The notes: a model not told the origin generated them from the letters alone. A DNA stretch of 49,180 nucleotides from an uncultured Bacteroidota bacterium (GCA_902590705.1 CACIXU010000012.1:1-49180); one strand, 5' to 3'; counted from the stretch's first letter, positions 28,604 to 37,638 are shown. Numbers and translations: made by a program.

Positions 28604-29385
28604 TTTATTTCAAAATTACCCGAAAAAATAAATTCAGCTGGACCAATTAATTTAATTTCACTGTATCGACCTAATGATGATTTAAATACTATTTTAAGTA
28701 TTCCTCCCAAAGCATGAATATTGATATTAGTGGATTTGGTCACGCCCATGAAATGAACACCAACCCCAGCAGCTACCGCACCCGTTCCACATGACAAGGT
28801 TTCTTTCTCAACACCTCTCTCATAAGTTCTGATTTTAAAAGTATCTTTATTAAGCATTTCAATGTAATTTACATTTGTGCCTAAATCTAAATAAGGTTCT
28901 CCGTAACGTATAGCTGCCCCTTGGTCATTAACATTTATTTTGGAAATATCATCAACCAGTTCCAAGTGGTGAGGAGATCCAGTATTTATGAAAAGTGAAC
29001 CTCTATTTTTGGTAATATTTACAATATCATTCATGTCAAGAGAAACGAGATTATCTTTTTCCATAGATGCAAAATGCAGTCCATCAGAGGCTTCAAAAAT
29101 TCCTTTATTTTTGACTATATTTAAAGATCTAGCAAAAGCGAATACACAACGACCACCGTTCCCACACAGACTTCCTTGGTTACCATCAGAATTGAAATAG
29201 ATCATTTTAAAATCTCCTTCCGTTGAGTTCTGTACTAATATTAGTCCATCTGCACCTATTCCCATATGCCGATTACACATTTGGTTAATTATTGATGCAT
29301 TGTCTTTCGGAAAACTTGATGACCTATCATCGATAATTATAAAGTCATTTCCAGCACCTTGATATTTATCAAAATTAAATTTCAT
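28600..29385 (-). CDS. dapF: Diaminopimelate epimerase
   Basis: DapF converts LL- to meso-diaminopimelate for peptidoglycan and lysine. The 261-residue protein is built of two similar halves, each giving one active-site cysteine: Cys74 in GSLCGNGGRC and Cys199 in LSCGTGAVAAG. The N-terminal YQGAGNDFIIIDDR and NSDG segments bind substrate. The ATG at 29385 faces the htrA gene across a 110-base divergent gap. It is the first gene of dapF-GNAT-mltG. Confidence 0.96.
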   Translation of the reverse strand: MKFNFDKYQGAGNDFIIIDDRSSSFPKDNASIINQMCNRHMGIGADGLILVQNSTEGDFKMIYFNSDGNQGSLCGNGGRCVFAFARSLNIVKNKGIFEASDGLHFASMEKDNLVSLDMNDIVNITKNRGSLFINTGSPHHLELVDDISKINVNDQGAAIRYGEPYLDLGTNVNYIEMLNKDTFKIRTYERGVEKETLSCGTGAVAAGVGVHFMGVTKSTNINIHALGGILKIVFKSSLGRYSEIKLIGPAEFIFSGNFEIK

Positions 29386-29468
29386 TAAAACAAATTTAGG
29401 GAAATTTTGACCTACTTCCCTTTTGTTAAATTGTAGTTAAAAGGAATACTGATAAATATAGATTTTTA

Positions 29469-29476
29469 TAAATTTG
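29469..29476 (+). promoter_or_regulatory. htrA -7 promoter element
   Basis: TAAATTTG matches TAnnTTTG, with 19 bases between it and the ATG of the HtrA-like protease. No TTG lies at the expected -33 distance. A stress-type control of this gene would be expected from the family, but no such site was recognised. Confidence 0.45.
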
Positions 29477-29495
29477 CATAATTAAAAAATTGTAA

Positions 29496-30890
29496 ATGAA
29501 ATCTATATTGAAAACTGTTTTAATCTCTATGTTGAGTGCCTTTATTATTATTGTTACTTATGATTATTTGACCTCCAGCAATAATGATGTTTTAGAAAAT
29601 GTATCGAAATCAACTAATCTTCTTCCCACTACCTACAGTTTTAACACCAATAAGGTTGCTGCTGAAATGACTGATTTCACAATTGCAGCTGAAAAAACAG
29701 TAAACGGTGTTGTACATGTCAAAAACACAAGTATTCAAAAAAACGATATCCCGTGGTGGTATCGAAATTTTTATGGAGATGATGATGAGGAAATGAATAA
29801 GAGAATTGGTACTGGTTCAGGTGTAATAATTTCCCCGGATGGACTTATAATAACCAATTATCATGTTATAGAAGATGCAACCGAAATCGAAATTACCTCA
29901 AATAAAAACAAAACTTACAAAGCTGAAATCATTGGAAGTGACCCCAATACTGATCTCGCAGTATTGAAAATAAATCCGGATGAAAATCTTCCCTTTATTC
30001 CTTTTGGTGACTCTGATAATTCAAGAATTGGAGAATGGGTCTTAGCTGTTGGAAACCCATTTAACTTGAATTCTACAGTTACAGCGGGCATAATAAGTGC
30101 AAAATCAAGAGATCTGAATGATCGAGATAGTAAGAATCAATCATTTATTCAAACTGATGCGGCAGTAAATATGGGTAATAGTGGTGGTGCACTTGTTAAC
30201 ACAAGTGGAGAATTAATTGGAATTAATACAGCGATTAGCTCAATTACAGGAGGCTTTGTAGGCTATTCTTTTGCCGTTCCAAGCAATATAGTGAGAAAAG
30301 TATTCGAAGACCTAATTGAATTCGGTAATGTGCAGAAAGGGCTTTTAGGTGTTTCTGGAAATGCACTCAATACTGAAATTGCAGAAAAATTTGAAATTGA
30401 TGATACACAAGGTTTCCTAATTGGCGAAGTCATTGAGGGGATGGGTGCAGAGGAAGCTGGTCTAAAGACTGGTGATATAATTAAAAAAGTTGATGATGTA
30501 GTAATCAATTCTTTTTCTGATCTTACTGGGTATTTATCTACTAAAAGACCGGGAGAGAAAGTTAAATTAAACTTTACCAGAGGTGGAGTTAATCAAAATC
30601 TAATTGTTAATCTTAAGAAAAAAAATATTACCCAGTTTATTGGAATGGAAATTAAAAATTTAAATGAAAATGAAAAAGATATCTATAATATTGATAATGG
30701 AGTAATAATTAAGAACTTATATAACAGTAGATTATATCGATATGGAATCCAAGAGGGTTACATCCTTTTAGAAATTAACAACAAGAAAGTAAACGACATT
30801 GCTGATGTCGATTCAGTAACGCTTAACTCTCTTTCAAGTATGCTTTTCTTAAAACCGAATGGGGAAAAAGAGCGGATTGTCTTTGAATAA
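29496..30890 (+). CDS. HtrA/DegP-type periplasmic serine protease
   Basis: This 464-residue trypsin-like protease has an N-terminal membrane anchor or signal sequence (about residues 5-24) and the full catalytic triad: His123 in TNYHVIED, Asp153 in NTDLAV and Ser229 in GNSGGAL. Two PDZ domains follow (about 285-375 and 385-464); the second is less regular. It should degrade or refold damaged envelope proteins in the periplasm. A flexible region with an acidic patch (DDDEE near residue 97) precedes the protease core, where DegP-type proteins have their regulatory LA loop. The start is ATG 29496. The gene is divergent from dapF and separated from trmD by 132 bases. Confidence 0.94.
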   Translation: MKSILKTVLISMLSAFIIIVTYDYLTSSNNDVLENVSKSTNLLPTTYSFNTNKVAAEMTDFTIAAEKTVNGVVHVKNTSIQKNDIPWWYRNFYGDDDEEMNKRIGTGSGVIISPDGLIITNYHVIEDATEIEITSNKNKTYKAEIIGSDPNTDLAVLKINPDENLPFIPFGDSDNSRIGEWVLAVGNPFNLNSTVTAGIISAKSRDLNDRDSKNQSFIQTDAAVNMGNSGGALVNTSGELIGINTAISSITGGFVGYSFAVPSNIVRKVFEDLIEFGNVQKGLLGVSGNALNTEIAEKFEIDDTQGFLIGEVIEGMGAEEAGLKTGDIIKKVDDVVINSFSDLTGYLSTKRPGEKVKLNFTRGGVNQNLIVNLKKKNITQFIGMEIKNLNENEKDIYNIDNGVIIKNLYNSRLYRYGIQEGYILLEINNKKVNDIADVDSVTLNSLSSMLFLKPNGEKERIVFE

Positions 30891-31022
30891 AAAACTAGTC
30901 AAGTAAAAAAGGATCTCCTTATTGTGTGGGGGGGCTTTTAAAGAAATATTTTATAAGTAGACACTATAATTCTAAATTTACTAAAATTTGATATCATATT
31001 TTATTTCAAAATATTTAAAGTA

Positions 31023-31700
31023 ATGCAAATAGATATCATAACACTTTTTCCAGAACTGTTGACCAGCCCTTTTGAAGCATCAATTCTTAAAAGAGCAATC
31101 TTAGCAAAAAAAGTTAAAGTGTGTTTTCATAACTTGAGAAACTATGCTGTAGATAAACAAAAAAATGTAGACGATTACCCCTTTGGTGGAGGTGCAGGAA
31201 TGGTGATGAAAATAGAACCAATAGACAACTGCCTTAATCACCTAAAAAAAAGTAAGGTTTACAATGAGGTCATTTATCTAACTCCTGATGGTGAACAATT
31301 AAATCAAAAAATTTCTAATAACTTATCTACTAAACAAAACCTTGTGATTATTTGCGGTCATTATAAGGGGGTTGACCAGAGAGTAAGAGACCACTTGATT
31401 ACAAAAGAAATTTCAATTGGTGATTTTGTTCTTTCCGGAGGTGAAATTGCTGCAGCTGTTTTATGTGATAGTATCATAAGATTGATACCTGGTGTACTGG
31501 GTGATGAATCCTCGGCTTTAACCGATAGTTATCAAGATGACTTATTAGCACCACCTGTTTATACCAGGCCGTCAGATTACAATGGCTGGGAAGTCCCTAA
31601 AGTATTAACTTCTGGCAACACACCTAAAATTGATGAATGGAGGGAAACTATGGCTATTAAAAAAACAAAAAAACTGCGTCCAGACCTTCTAAAAAGATAA
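31023..31700 (+). CDS. trmD: tRNA (guanine-37-N1)-methyltransferase
   Basis: TrmD methylates G37 next to the anticodon and prevents frameshifting. The 225-residue SPOUT enzyme shows MQIDIITLFPELL at the start, DDYPFGGGAGMVMK, the SAM-binding knot with IICGHYKGVDQRV and ISIGDFVLSGGE, and a C-terminal YTRPSDYNGWEVPKVLTSG. It lies just before rplS, as in many bacteria, but the two are separated by 120 bases and rplS has its own promoter. The stop is TAA at 31698-31700. Confidence 0.97.
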   Translation: MQIDIITLFPELLTSPFEASILKRAILAKKVKVCFHNLRNYAVDKQKNVDDYPFGGGAGMVMKIEPIDNCLNHLKKSKVYNEVIYLTPDGEQLNQKISNNLSTKQNLVIICGHYKGVDQRVRDHLITKEISIGDFVLSGGEIAAAVLCDSIIRLIPGVLGDESSALTDSYQDDLLAPPVYTRPSDYNGWEVPKVLTSGNTPKIDEWRETMAIKKTKKLRPDLLKR

Positions 31701-31732
31701 TTATTTAACATTTCAATTTCTAAAGTTATCAG

Positions 31733-31762
31733 TTGTATAAGTTAAAATTAGTATTAAATTTG
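31733..31762 (+). promoter_or_regulatory. rplS promoter
   Basis: TTG (31733-31735), a 19-base spacer and TAAATTTG (31755-31762) give a near-perfect Bacteroidota promoter. A leader of roughly 50 bases before the rplS ATG contains a 6-bp stem TTTACA/TGTAAA (31780-31785 and 31798-31803), possibly incidental. Confidence 0.6.
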
Positions 31763-31820
31763 CATTTCAAAAAAACTACTTTACATATATTATTCTTTGT
31801 AAATGTTCTGAAACCAAACT

Positions 31821-32165
31821 ATGGAAGCGCTAATTAAGCATGTTCAACAAGAGTATATTGAGAAAAAAGATTTTCCGGATTTCTCATCTGGTGATACTAT
31901 CACTGTTTATTACGAAATTCGTGAAGGAGAAAAAGTAAGAACCCAGTTTTTTCGTGGTGTAGTGATTCAAATTAAAGGTGAAGGGCTTTCAAAATCGTTC
32001 ACTATAAGAAAAATGTCAGGTACAGTTGGTGTTGAAAGAATTTTTCCACTAAATTTACCTACAATCCAGAAAATTGAGGTAAATAAAAAAGGGAAAGTAA
32101 GACGTTCTAAAATATATTATTTTAAAGATTTGCGAGGCAAGAAAGCTCGTATTAAAGAAAAATAA
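31821..32165 (+). CDS. rplS: 50S ribosomal protein L19
   Basis: This 114-residue protein lies at the interface of the two ribosomal subunits. Family hallmarks are FSSGDTITVYYEIREGEK, RTQFFRGVVIQIKGEG, SFTIRKMSGTVGVERIFPL and the basic tail RRSKIYYFKDLRGKKARIKE. The ATG start is at 31821. It has its own promoter and ends in the only clear intrinsic terminator of the window. Confidence 0.98.
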   Translation: MEALIKHVQQEYIEKKDFPDFSSGDTITVYYEIREGEKVRTQFFRGVVIQIKGEGLSKSFTIRKMSGTVGVERIFPLNLPTIQKIEVNKKGKVRRSKIYYFKDLRGKKARIKEK

Positions 32166-32170
32166 AAAAT

Positions 32171-32200
32171 AAAACCGCTTTTTAGCGGTTTTTTCTTTTT
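32171..32200 (+). terminator. Rho-independent terminator after rplS
   Basis: A 9-bp stem AAAACCGCT / AGCGGTTTT (32171-32179 and 32184-32192) with a TTTT loop is followed by a T-rich tail through 32200. It lies 6 bases after the rplS stop. The GC-containing stem stands out in this AT-rich sequence, and I saw no other terminator of this quality in the window. Confidence 0.9.
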
Positions 32201-32242
32201 ATAAAAAAAGAAACCTTTAGTAAAAATAAAAAGGTGCTTCAC

Positions 32243-32250
32243 TATATTTG
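32243..32250 (+). promoter_or_regulatory. icd -7 promoter element
   Basis: TATATTTG matches TAnnTTTG and lies 22 bases before the icd ATG. The nearest upstream TTTAG is 22 bases away, so the -33 element is poor. Confidence 0.45.
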
Positions 32251-32272
32251 CAAAACCTTAATTCATATTTAA

Positions 32273-33499
32273 ATGTCTAAAATTTTAGTCAGAAACCCTG
32301 TCGTAGAAATCGACGGAGATGAAATGACCCGAATTATATGGAAATTTATTAAAGAACAACTAATTCTCCCATACATTGATGTTGAGCTATTTTACTATGA
32401 CCTTGGAATAGAATCTAGAGATAAAACCGAAGATCAAATTACAATTGATGCGGCTAATGCAATTAACAAATATAAAGTAGGTATCAAATGTGCGACGATT
32501 ACTCCAGATGAAGATCGCATGGTCGAGTTTAATTTGAAAAAAATGTATCGTTCTCCTAATGGGACGATCAGAAATATTGTGGGAGGTACAGTTTTTAGGG
32601 AGCCTATTATTATGAAAAATGTTCCGCGTTATGTTCAAGGATGGACCAAGCCAATTTGTATTGGAAGGCATGCTTTTGGAGACCAATATAAAGCAACTGA
32701 TTCCGTCATCTCTGGCAAAGGAAGGTTAACGATGACTTTTACTCCTGAAGACGGTAGTGAATCTCAATCCTGGGAGGTTTATAATTTTCAAGAAAATGGT
32801 GTAGCAATGAGTATGTACAATATTGACTCTTCTATTTACGGATTTGCCAGATCATGTATGAATAGAGCTTTGGATAAAGGTTGGCCATTATACTTTTCCA
32901 CAAAAAATACTATCATGAAAGCTTATGATGGACGTTTTAAAGATATTTTTCAAGAAGTTTTTGAAAATGAATTTAAAAATAAATTTGAAAATGCTGGACT
33001 CATCTATGAGCATCGTCTTATTGATGATATGGTCGCAGCAGCAATGAAATGGAGTGGTGGCTTTGTTTGGGCTTGTAAAAACTATGATGGGGATGTTCAA
33101 TCAGATACTGTAGCACAAGGATTTGGTTCTCTTGGATTGATGACCTCTACACTAGTCACTCCAGATGGAGAGATTATGGAAGCGGAAGCTGCCCATGGAA
33201 CTGTAACGCGTCATTTTCGCCAACACCAAAAAGGAAAAGAGACATCTACCAACCCATTGGCATCTATATTTGCATGGACAAGAGGATTAGCTCACAGAGG
33301 AAAATTAGACAACAATCAAGAATTAATTGATTTTTGCCAAACCCTTGAATCGGTATGTATTGAAACTGTTGAAAGTGGTAAAATGACTAAAGATTTAGCT
33401 TTACTTATTCATAAGGAAAACCTTAACGAAACTCACTATTTGACTACTCAAAATTTCCTGGCTGTTTTAAAAGAAAACTTAGACAAAAAACTAGTATAG
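32273..33499 (+). CDS. icd: NADP-dependent isocitrate dehydrogenase, homodimeric type
   Basis: This TCA-cycle enzyme oxidises isocitrate to 2-oxoglutarate with NADP+. At 408 residues it belongs to the branch containing eukaryotic IDH1/IDH2, not the E. coli type: the N-terminus [14 protein letters not shown], the substrate loop [20 protein letters not shown], and [17 protein letters not shown] near the C-terminus are specific to it. [12 protein letters not shown] carries metal-binding Asp residues. It is a single gene between the rplS terminator and a 230-base gap. Confidence 0.96.
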   Translation: MSKILVRNPVVEIDGDEMTRIIWKFIKEQLILPYIDVELFYYDLGIESRDKTEDQITIDAANAINKYKVGIKCATITPDEDRMVEFNLKKMYRSPNGTIRNIVGGTVFREPIIMKNVPRYVQGWTKPICIGRHAFGDQYKATDSVISGKGRLTMTFTPEDGSESQSWEVYNFQENGVAMSMYNIDSSIYGFARSCMNRALDKGWPLYFSTKNTIMKAYDGRFKDIFQEVFENEFKNKFENAGLIYEHRLIDDMVAAAMKWSGGFVWACKNYDGDVQSDTVAQGFGSLGLMTSTLVTPDGEIMEAEAAHGTVTRHFRQHQKGKETSTNPLASIFAWTRGLAHRGKLDNNQELIDFCQTLESVCIETVESGKMTKDLALLIHKENLNETHYLTTQNFLAVLKENLDKKLV

Positions 33500-33729
33500 A
33501 GAATTTAATTCACTTTTCAATTAAAGATATAATTACTACAGGTAAAAATTAATTTCTCCTTTCATCAAACCTTTTAACCCGTTTAAGAACTGAAAATATT
33601 CTTTAAACTTAAATTTATTACCATTAGTATTTTGGACCTAATTATATTAATATTCAAAAATTTATGACTTAATAATTAGTTTTTATTATCAACCAGCATT
33701 GCTTAATTTTATAAATATTGATTAACAAT
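33500..33729. other. Gene-free gap between icd and murQ
   Basis: These 230 AT-rich bases hold no credible open frame on either strand (longest about 13 codons from ATG). A 7-bp stem TTTAATT/AATTAAA (33504-33510 and 33519-33525) just after icd could be a weak terminator but has no U tract. No promoter consensus for murQ was identified. Confidence 0.4.
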
Positions 33730-34539
33730 ATGAAGTTTGAAAAAATAACTGAAAAAACATCTCATTACGACGCATTGGAGACTAGATCCATAAAAGAGCT
33801 TTTAATGGGAATTCATAATGAAGATCAAAAAGCTGTTGAAGCTGTAGGAAAGCAATTGCAAAAAATTGAAGTAATGATAGCTGAAATAGTTTCTAAGCTT
33901 AAAGAAGGGGGAAGATTATTATATATAGGAGCTGGAACCAGCGGCCGATTAGGAGTATTAGATGCTTCGGAATGCCCTCCTACCTTTGGAACAGACCCTG
34001 AGATGGTTATCGGTTTGATTGCAGGTGGATCTGAGGCATTGCAACGATCAATTGAAAATGCTGAAGATGATCCAAATCAAGGCTGGATAGATTTACTCCA
34101 ACACCAGGTAAATGAAAATGACTTTGTGATTGGAATTGCCGCATCAGGCACTACACCCTATGTGGTAGGGGCAATAAATGTTTGTAGAGAAAATAACATC
34201 AGTACAGGTAGCATCACCTGCAACCCTAACAGCCCACTTGCACGGGCAAGTAAATTTCCCGTAGAAGTTATAGTGGGCCCTGAATTTGTTACTGGAAGTT
34301 CTCGAATGAAGGCAGGAACTGCACAAAAATTAATACTCAATATGATCACCACTTCAACAATGATAAAATTAGGTAGGGTAAAAGGGAACAAAATGATTGA
34401 TATTCAAACTACAAACAACAAACTGTCTGATCGAGCTGCAAGAATTCTAATGGAAGAGTTATCCGTTGATTATAAAACTGCTGTTAACTTATTGGAAAAA
34501 TATCAAAGTGTAAGAAAAGCAATTAAAAAACATTTGTGA
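33730..34539 (+). CDS. murQ: N-acetylmuramic acid 6-phosphate etherase
   Basis: MurQ removes the lactyl ether of MurNAc-6-phosphate to give GlcNAc-6-phosphate in cell-wall recycling. The 269-residue SIS-domain protein shows ITEKTSHYDALETRS, YIGAGTSGRLGVLDASECPPTF with catalytic Glu81, and Glu112 in ENAEDD, then GIAASGTTPYVVGA and SSRMKAGTAQKLILNM. The start is set at ATG 33730; an in-frame TTG at 33718 would add four residues without family support. The stop overlaps the next gene by 4 bases. No MurNAc kinase or transporter lies nearby. Confidence 0.96.
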   Translation: MKFEKITEKTSHYDALETRSIKELLMGIHNEDQKAVEAVGKQLQKIEVMIAEIVSKLKEGGRLLYIGAGTSGRLGVLDASECPPTFGTDPEMVIGLIAGGSEALQRSIENAEDDPNQGWIDLLQHQVNENDFVIGIAASGTTPYVVGAINVCRENNISTGSITCNPNSPLARASKFPVEVIVGPEFVTGSSRMKAGTAQKLILNMITTSTMIKLGRVKGNKMIDIQTTNNKLSDRAARILMEELSVDYKTAVNLLEKYQSVRKAIKKHL

Positions 34540-34769
34540 ATACTGAAAAGCTTAAAAAAGGATTACTTAAAATGGGGATATTTATTTTACTCTGTTTTAT
34601 TTCACCCGTTATTGTATATCAAGCATTCAAAAACCAAGACCATAAGCTTTTTTATATAGTCTTGGTAATTGGAATTGGCTTATGTATTACTGCAATCTTT
34701 TACGGGTTTTGGGCAATAAGATCACTAATTAATGGACTGCTTGGTGAGAAAAAAACAAAATCCTCATAA
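34536..34769 (+). CDS. Small membrane protein, DUF6095-like
   Basis: This 77-residue protein has two predicted transmembrane helices (about residues 11-31 and 38-64) and a basic C-terminal tail (GEKKTKSS). The GTG start (34536-34538) overlaps the murQ stop by 4 bases, so translation is coupled. The size and its place directly after murQ fit the flavobacterial DUF6095 family, of unknown function; the family name is from memory. A role linked to peptidoglycan recycling is only suggested by the coupling. Confidence 0.75.
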   Translation: MNTEKLKKGLLKMGIFILLCFISPVIVYQAFKNQDHKLFYIVLVIGIGLCITAIFYGFWAIRSLINGLLGEKKTKSS

Positions 34770-34771
34770 AA

Positions 34772-34802
34772 TTGTAACACTGAAACTAGTAAACTATATT
34801 TG
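34772..34802 (+). promoter_or_regulatory. thrS operon promoter
   Basis: TTG (34772-34774), a 20-base spacer and TATATTTG (34795-34802) match the Bacteroidota consensus, 16 bases before the thrS ATG. No T-box or threonine-tRNA-like operator is visible in the short leader. Confidence 0.55.
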
Positions 34803-34818
34803 CCGTGATTTATAGTTT

Positions 34819-36765
34819 ATGATTGAAATAAAATTTCCAGATAACTCTCTACGAAGTTTTAAAACCGGAACAACGGTGCTTGAGGTCGCTCAAAGCATTA
34901 GTGAGGGCCTTGCAAGAAATATCCTTTCCGCAAAATTCAACGATCATATTGTCGAAACAGCCACTCCTCTACTGGAAAACGGAAATCTTCAACTCTTCAC
35001 TTGGAATAATAAGCAAGGAAAGACTGCATTTTGGCATTCTTCAGCTCATGTATTAGCACAGGCTATTCTGGCTCTTTACCCAGAAGCTAAGCTAACAATT
35101 GGCCCTCCTATTGAGAAAGGATTTTATTATGATGTAGATTTTGGAGACCATTCCATTTCAGAAAAAGAATTAAAGGATCTTGAAAAAAAGTTTTTAGAAT
35201 TCGCTCGACAAAAATTTGAATTTAAAATGCGGAGTGTCTCCAAAAAAGATGCGCTTGATTTTTACAAAAAAGACAAAAATCCATATAAACTTGAATTGAT
35301 CGAAGACTTAGAGGATGGTTCAATTAGCTTTTGTGATCACGCTGATTTTACCGATTTATGTCGTGGAGGTCATATTCCAAATACTGGCTTTATCAAGGCA
35401 GTTAAATTATTAAAAGTCGCTGGTGCATATTGGCGAGGTGATGAAAAAAACAAACAACTTACACGTATATATGGGATCTCTTTCCCCAAACAAAAGGAAC
35501 TTACCGAATACATAGAGTTTTTAGAAGAAGCAAAAAAAAGAGATCACAGAAAACTTGGTAAAGAATTAGAATTGTTCACCTTTTCCCAAAGAGTTGGTCA
35601 AGGATTGCCTTTATGGCTTCCCAAAGGTGCCGCCCTAAGAGAGCGTTTAGAAGGGTTTTTAAAAGAAGCACAAAAAAAAGCTGGATATGAACAAGTGATT
35701 TCACCTCATATTGGGAATAAAGACCTTTATATGACATCTGGCCATTACGAAAAATATGGGGATGACAGCTTTCAGCCTATTGAAACGCCTGCTGAAGGAG
35801 AGACTTTTTTACTAAAACCGATGAACTGTCCACACCACTGTGAAATATATAAGACCAAACCTTGGAGCTATAAAGAACTCCCAAAAAGATATGCAGAATT
35901 TGGAACAGTATACAGATATGAACAAAGTGGTGAATTGCACGGACTAACTCGTGTAAGGGGGTTCACACAAGATGATGCACACATTTTTTGTACACCAGAC
36001 CAGTTGGATCAAGAGTTTAAGGATGTGATTGACCTGGTCTTGTACGTTTTTAACTCATTGGGATTTAATAATTTTGAGTCGCAAGTTTCGATTCGTGATC
36101 GAAAAAATCCAGGAAAATATATTGGTGATGTTAAAAACTGGGAAAAAGCAGAACAATCAATTATCAGTGCAGCTAAAGAGAAAAATCTTGAATTTAAAAT
36201 TGAAGAGGGAGAAGCAGCATTTTACGGTCCAAAGCTTGATTTCATGGTCAAAGATGCAATAGGAAGGAAATGGCAGCTTGGCACAATTCAGGTAGATTAC
36301 AACCTTCCTGAAAGATTTGATTTGATTTATAAAGGCAGTGATAATTTATTTCACCGTCCTGTGATGATTCACCGAGCTCCATTCGGAAGCCTGGAAAGAT
36401 TTGTAGCAATTCTTTTGGAACATACTGCTGGAAATTTACCAATATGGTTAGCACCTACTCAGGTAAACTTACTATGTGTAAGCGAAAAGCATGAAAAATA
36501 CTCCAAAAAAGTTTTAAATTACTTAGAAAATCACGAAATTCGCGCCTTCCTGGATAACAGAAATGAAACTATTGGGAAAAAAATCCGAGAAGCTGAAAAA
36601 AGCAAGGTTCCTTTCATGTTAATTATAGGAGAAAAAGAGACAAAAATGGATAATGTTTCAGTAAGAAAACACCGCGTTGGTGATATCGGATTAATGGGTG
36701 CCGAAAACTTCGTTAATCTCATAAAAGAAGAGATATCAAAAAGTATCTCTAAATTTGGAAGCTAA
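34819..36765 (+). CDS. thrS: Threonine-tRNA ligase
   Basis: ThrRS charges tRNA-Thr. The 648-residue protein has the complete bacterial layout: an N-terminal TGS domain (about residues 1-60), the editing domain with HSSAH (73-77) and CRGGH (181-185), the class II catalytic core with zinc ligands Cys337 (MNCPHH), His388 (DDAHIF) and His518 (MIHRAPFGS), and the C-terminal anticodon-binding domain with AFLDNRNETIGKKIREAE. The ATG at 34819 follows a good promoter. It leads the thrS-infC-rpmI-rplT operon. Confidence 0.98.
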   Translation: MIEIKFPDNSLRSFKTGTTVLEVAQSISEGLARNILSAKFNDHIVETATPLLENGNLQLFTWNNKQGKTAFWHSSAHVLAQAILALYPEAKLTIGPPIEKGFYYDVDFGDHSISEKELKDLEKKFLEFARQKFEFKMRSVSKKDALDFYKKDKNPYKLELIEDLEDGSISFCDHADFTDLCRGGHIPNTGFIKAVKLLKVAGAYWRGDEKNKQLTRIYGISFPKQKELTEYIEFLEEAKKRDHRKLGKELELFTFSQRVGQGLPLWLPKGAALRERLEGFLKEAQKKAGYEQVISPHIGNKDLYMTSGHYEKYGDDSFQPIETPAEGETFLLKPMNCPHHCEIYKTKPWSYKELPKRYAEFGTVYRYEQSGELHGLTRVRGFTQDDAHIFCTPDQLDQEFKDVIDLVLYVFNSLGFNNFESQVSIRDRKNPGKYIGDVKNWEKAEQSIISAAKEKNLEFKIEEGEAAFYGPKLDFMVKDAIGRKWQLGTIQVDYNLPERFDLIYKGSDNLFHRPVMIHRAPFGSLERFVAILLEHTAGNLPIWLAPTQVNLLCVSEKHEKYSKKVLNYLENHEIRAFLDNRNETIGKKIREAEKSKVPFMLIIGEKETKMDNVSVRKHRVGDIGLMGAENFVNLIKEEISKSISKFGS

Positions 36766-36788
36766 ATTAAAATTATCAAGTCATAGCA

Positions 36789-37337
36789 ATTCGCCGAAGA
36801 AGATCGAATAAACCTGTGAGGATTATCAAAGAAAATCCTCATAAAATCAATGAAAAAATCACCGCGCATGAAATCAGATTGGTGGGTGATAACATTGATG
36901 TAGGGGTTTACCAGCTTCCAAAAGCACTTGCTATTTCTGAGGAACTTGGGTTAGATTTAGTAGAAATTTCTCCAAAGGCATCACCGCCGGTTTGCAAAAT
37001 ATTGGATTATAAAAAATTCTTATACGAGCAAAAAAAGCGAGAAAAAGCCCTAAAATCAAAAGCAACTAAGGTTGTAATAAAAGAAATACGTTTTGGTCCT
37101 CAAACTGATGAACACGACTATGAGTTTAAAAAAAAACACGCGGAGAAGTTTTTAAAAGATGGTGCAAAACTCAAAGCTTTCGTGTTTTTTAAAGGTCGTT
37201 CAATAGTTTTCAAAGAACAAGGACAGATATTGTTATTACGATTAGCACAAGACCTCGAAGAAATTGGAAAAGTAGAACAAATGCCTCAGCTTGAAGGAAA
37301 GCGAATGATTATGTTTATTACACCTAAAAAGAAATAA
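36789..37337 (+). CDS. infC: Translation initiation factor IF-3, probable AUU or AUA start
   Basis: IF-3 checks start codons and keeps ribosomal subunits apart. Both domains are present: the N-terminal [14 protein letters not shown] block, the linker [19 protein letters not shown], and the C-terminal [27 protein letters not shown] domain. No ATG precedes the conserved region. GTG 36816 is the first common start codon, but the frame stays open and basic upstream, reading RRRRSNKPV after ATT 36789 and IA before it; a stop at 36768 limits the extension. I favour ATT 36789 (182 residues), with ATA 36783 as the alternative. E. coli infC also starts with AUU and uses it for autoregulation. Confidence 0.93.
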   Translation: MRRRRSNKPVRIIKENPHKINEKITAHEIRLVGDNIDVGVYQLPKALAISEELGLDLVEISPKASPPVCKILDYKKFLYEQKKREKALKSKATKVVIKEIRFGPQTDEHDYEFKKKHAEKFLKDGAKLKAFVFFKGRSIVFKEQGQILLLRLAQDLEEIGKVEQMPQLEGKRMIMFITPKKK

Positions 37338-37363
37338 AGATTTAAATAAATAAATGAATATTT

Positions 37364-37561
37364 ATGCCGAAAATGAAAACAAAATCCAGTGCCAAAAAAC
37401 GTTTTAACGTAACTGGCTCAGGTAAAATAAAAAGAAAGCACGCGTTTAAGAGCCACATATTGACTAAAAAATCAAAGAAGCGTAAATTAAAGTTAACTCA
37501 CTCTGGACTGGTTCATGATAGTGATATCAATAGTGTAAAAGAACAACTTAGATTAAAATAA
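37364..37561 (+). CDS. rpmI: 50S ribosomal protein L35
   Basis: This 65-residue, strongly basic protein carries the L35 signature [20 protein letters not shown] and [13 protein letters not shown]. The ATG at 37364 is 26 bases after infC. It is the third gene of the thrS-infC-rpmI-rplT operon. A structured spacer separates it from rplT. Confidence 0.97.
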   Translation: MPKMKTKSSAKKRFNVTGSGKIKRKHAFKSHILTKKSKKRKLKLTHSGLVHDSDINSVKEQLRLK

Positions 37562-37585
37562 AAAACGGTAAATATTGTATAACCC

Positions 37586-37625
37586 TGATAAGAGGCTTTA
37601 AAGTGTTGTAAAACCGCCCTTATCA
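37586..37625 (+). ncRNA. Candidate structured RNA between rpmI and rplT
   Basis: TGATAAG and GGC (37586-37596, one bulged A at 37593) pair with GCC and CTTATCA (37616-37625), giving a 10-bp bulged stem. Inside it TTTA (37597-37600) can pair with TAAA (37609-37612), leaving an 8-base loop and a three-base side bulge. There is no following U tract long enough for a terminator. It ends 13 bases before the rplT ATG, so it could govern rplT translation, perhaps by binding L20, which autoregulates the operon in E. coli and B. subtilis through other sites. Function is inferred from position only. Confidence 0.5.
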
Positions 37626-37638
37626 AAAATTTAAAAAA

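Noticed and set aside
31780-31803. 6-bp hairpin in the rplS leader as a ribosomal-protein operator
   Set aside because: The stem is short and AT-only with a 12-base loop. It is not distinguishable from chance.
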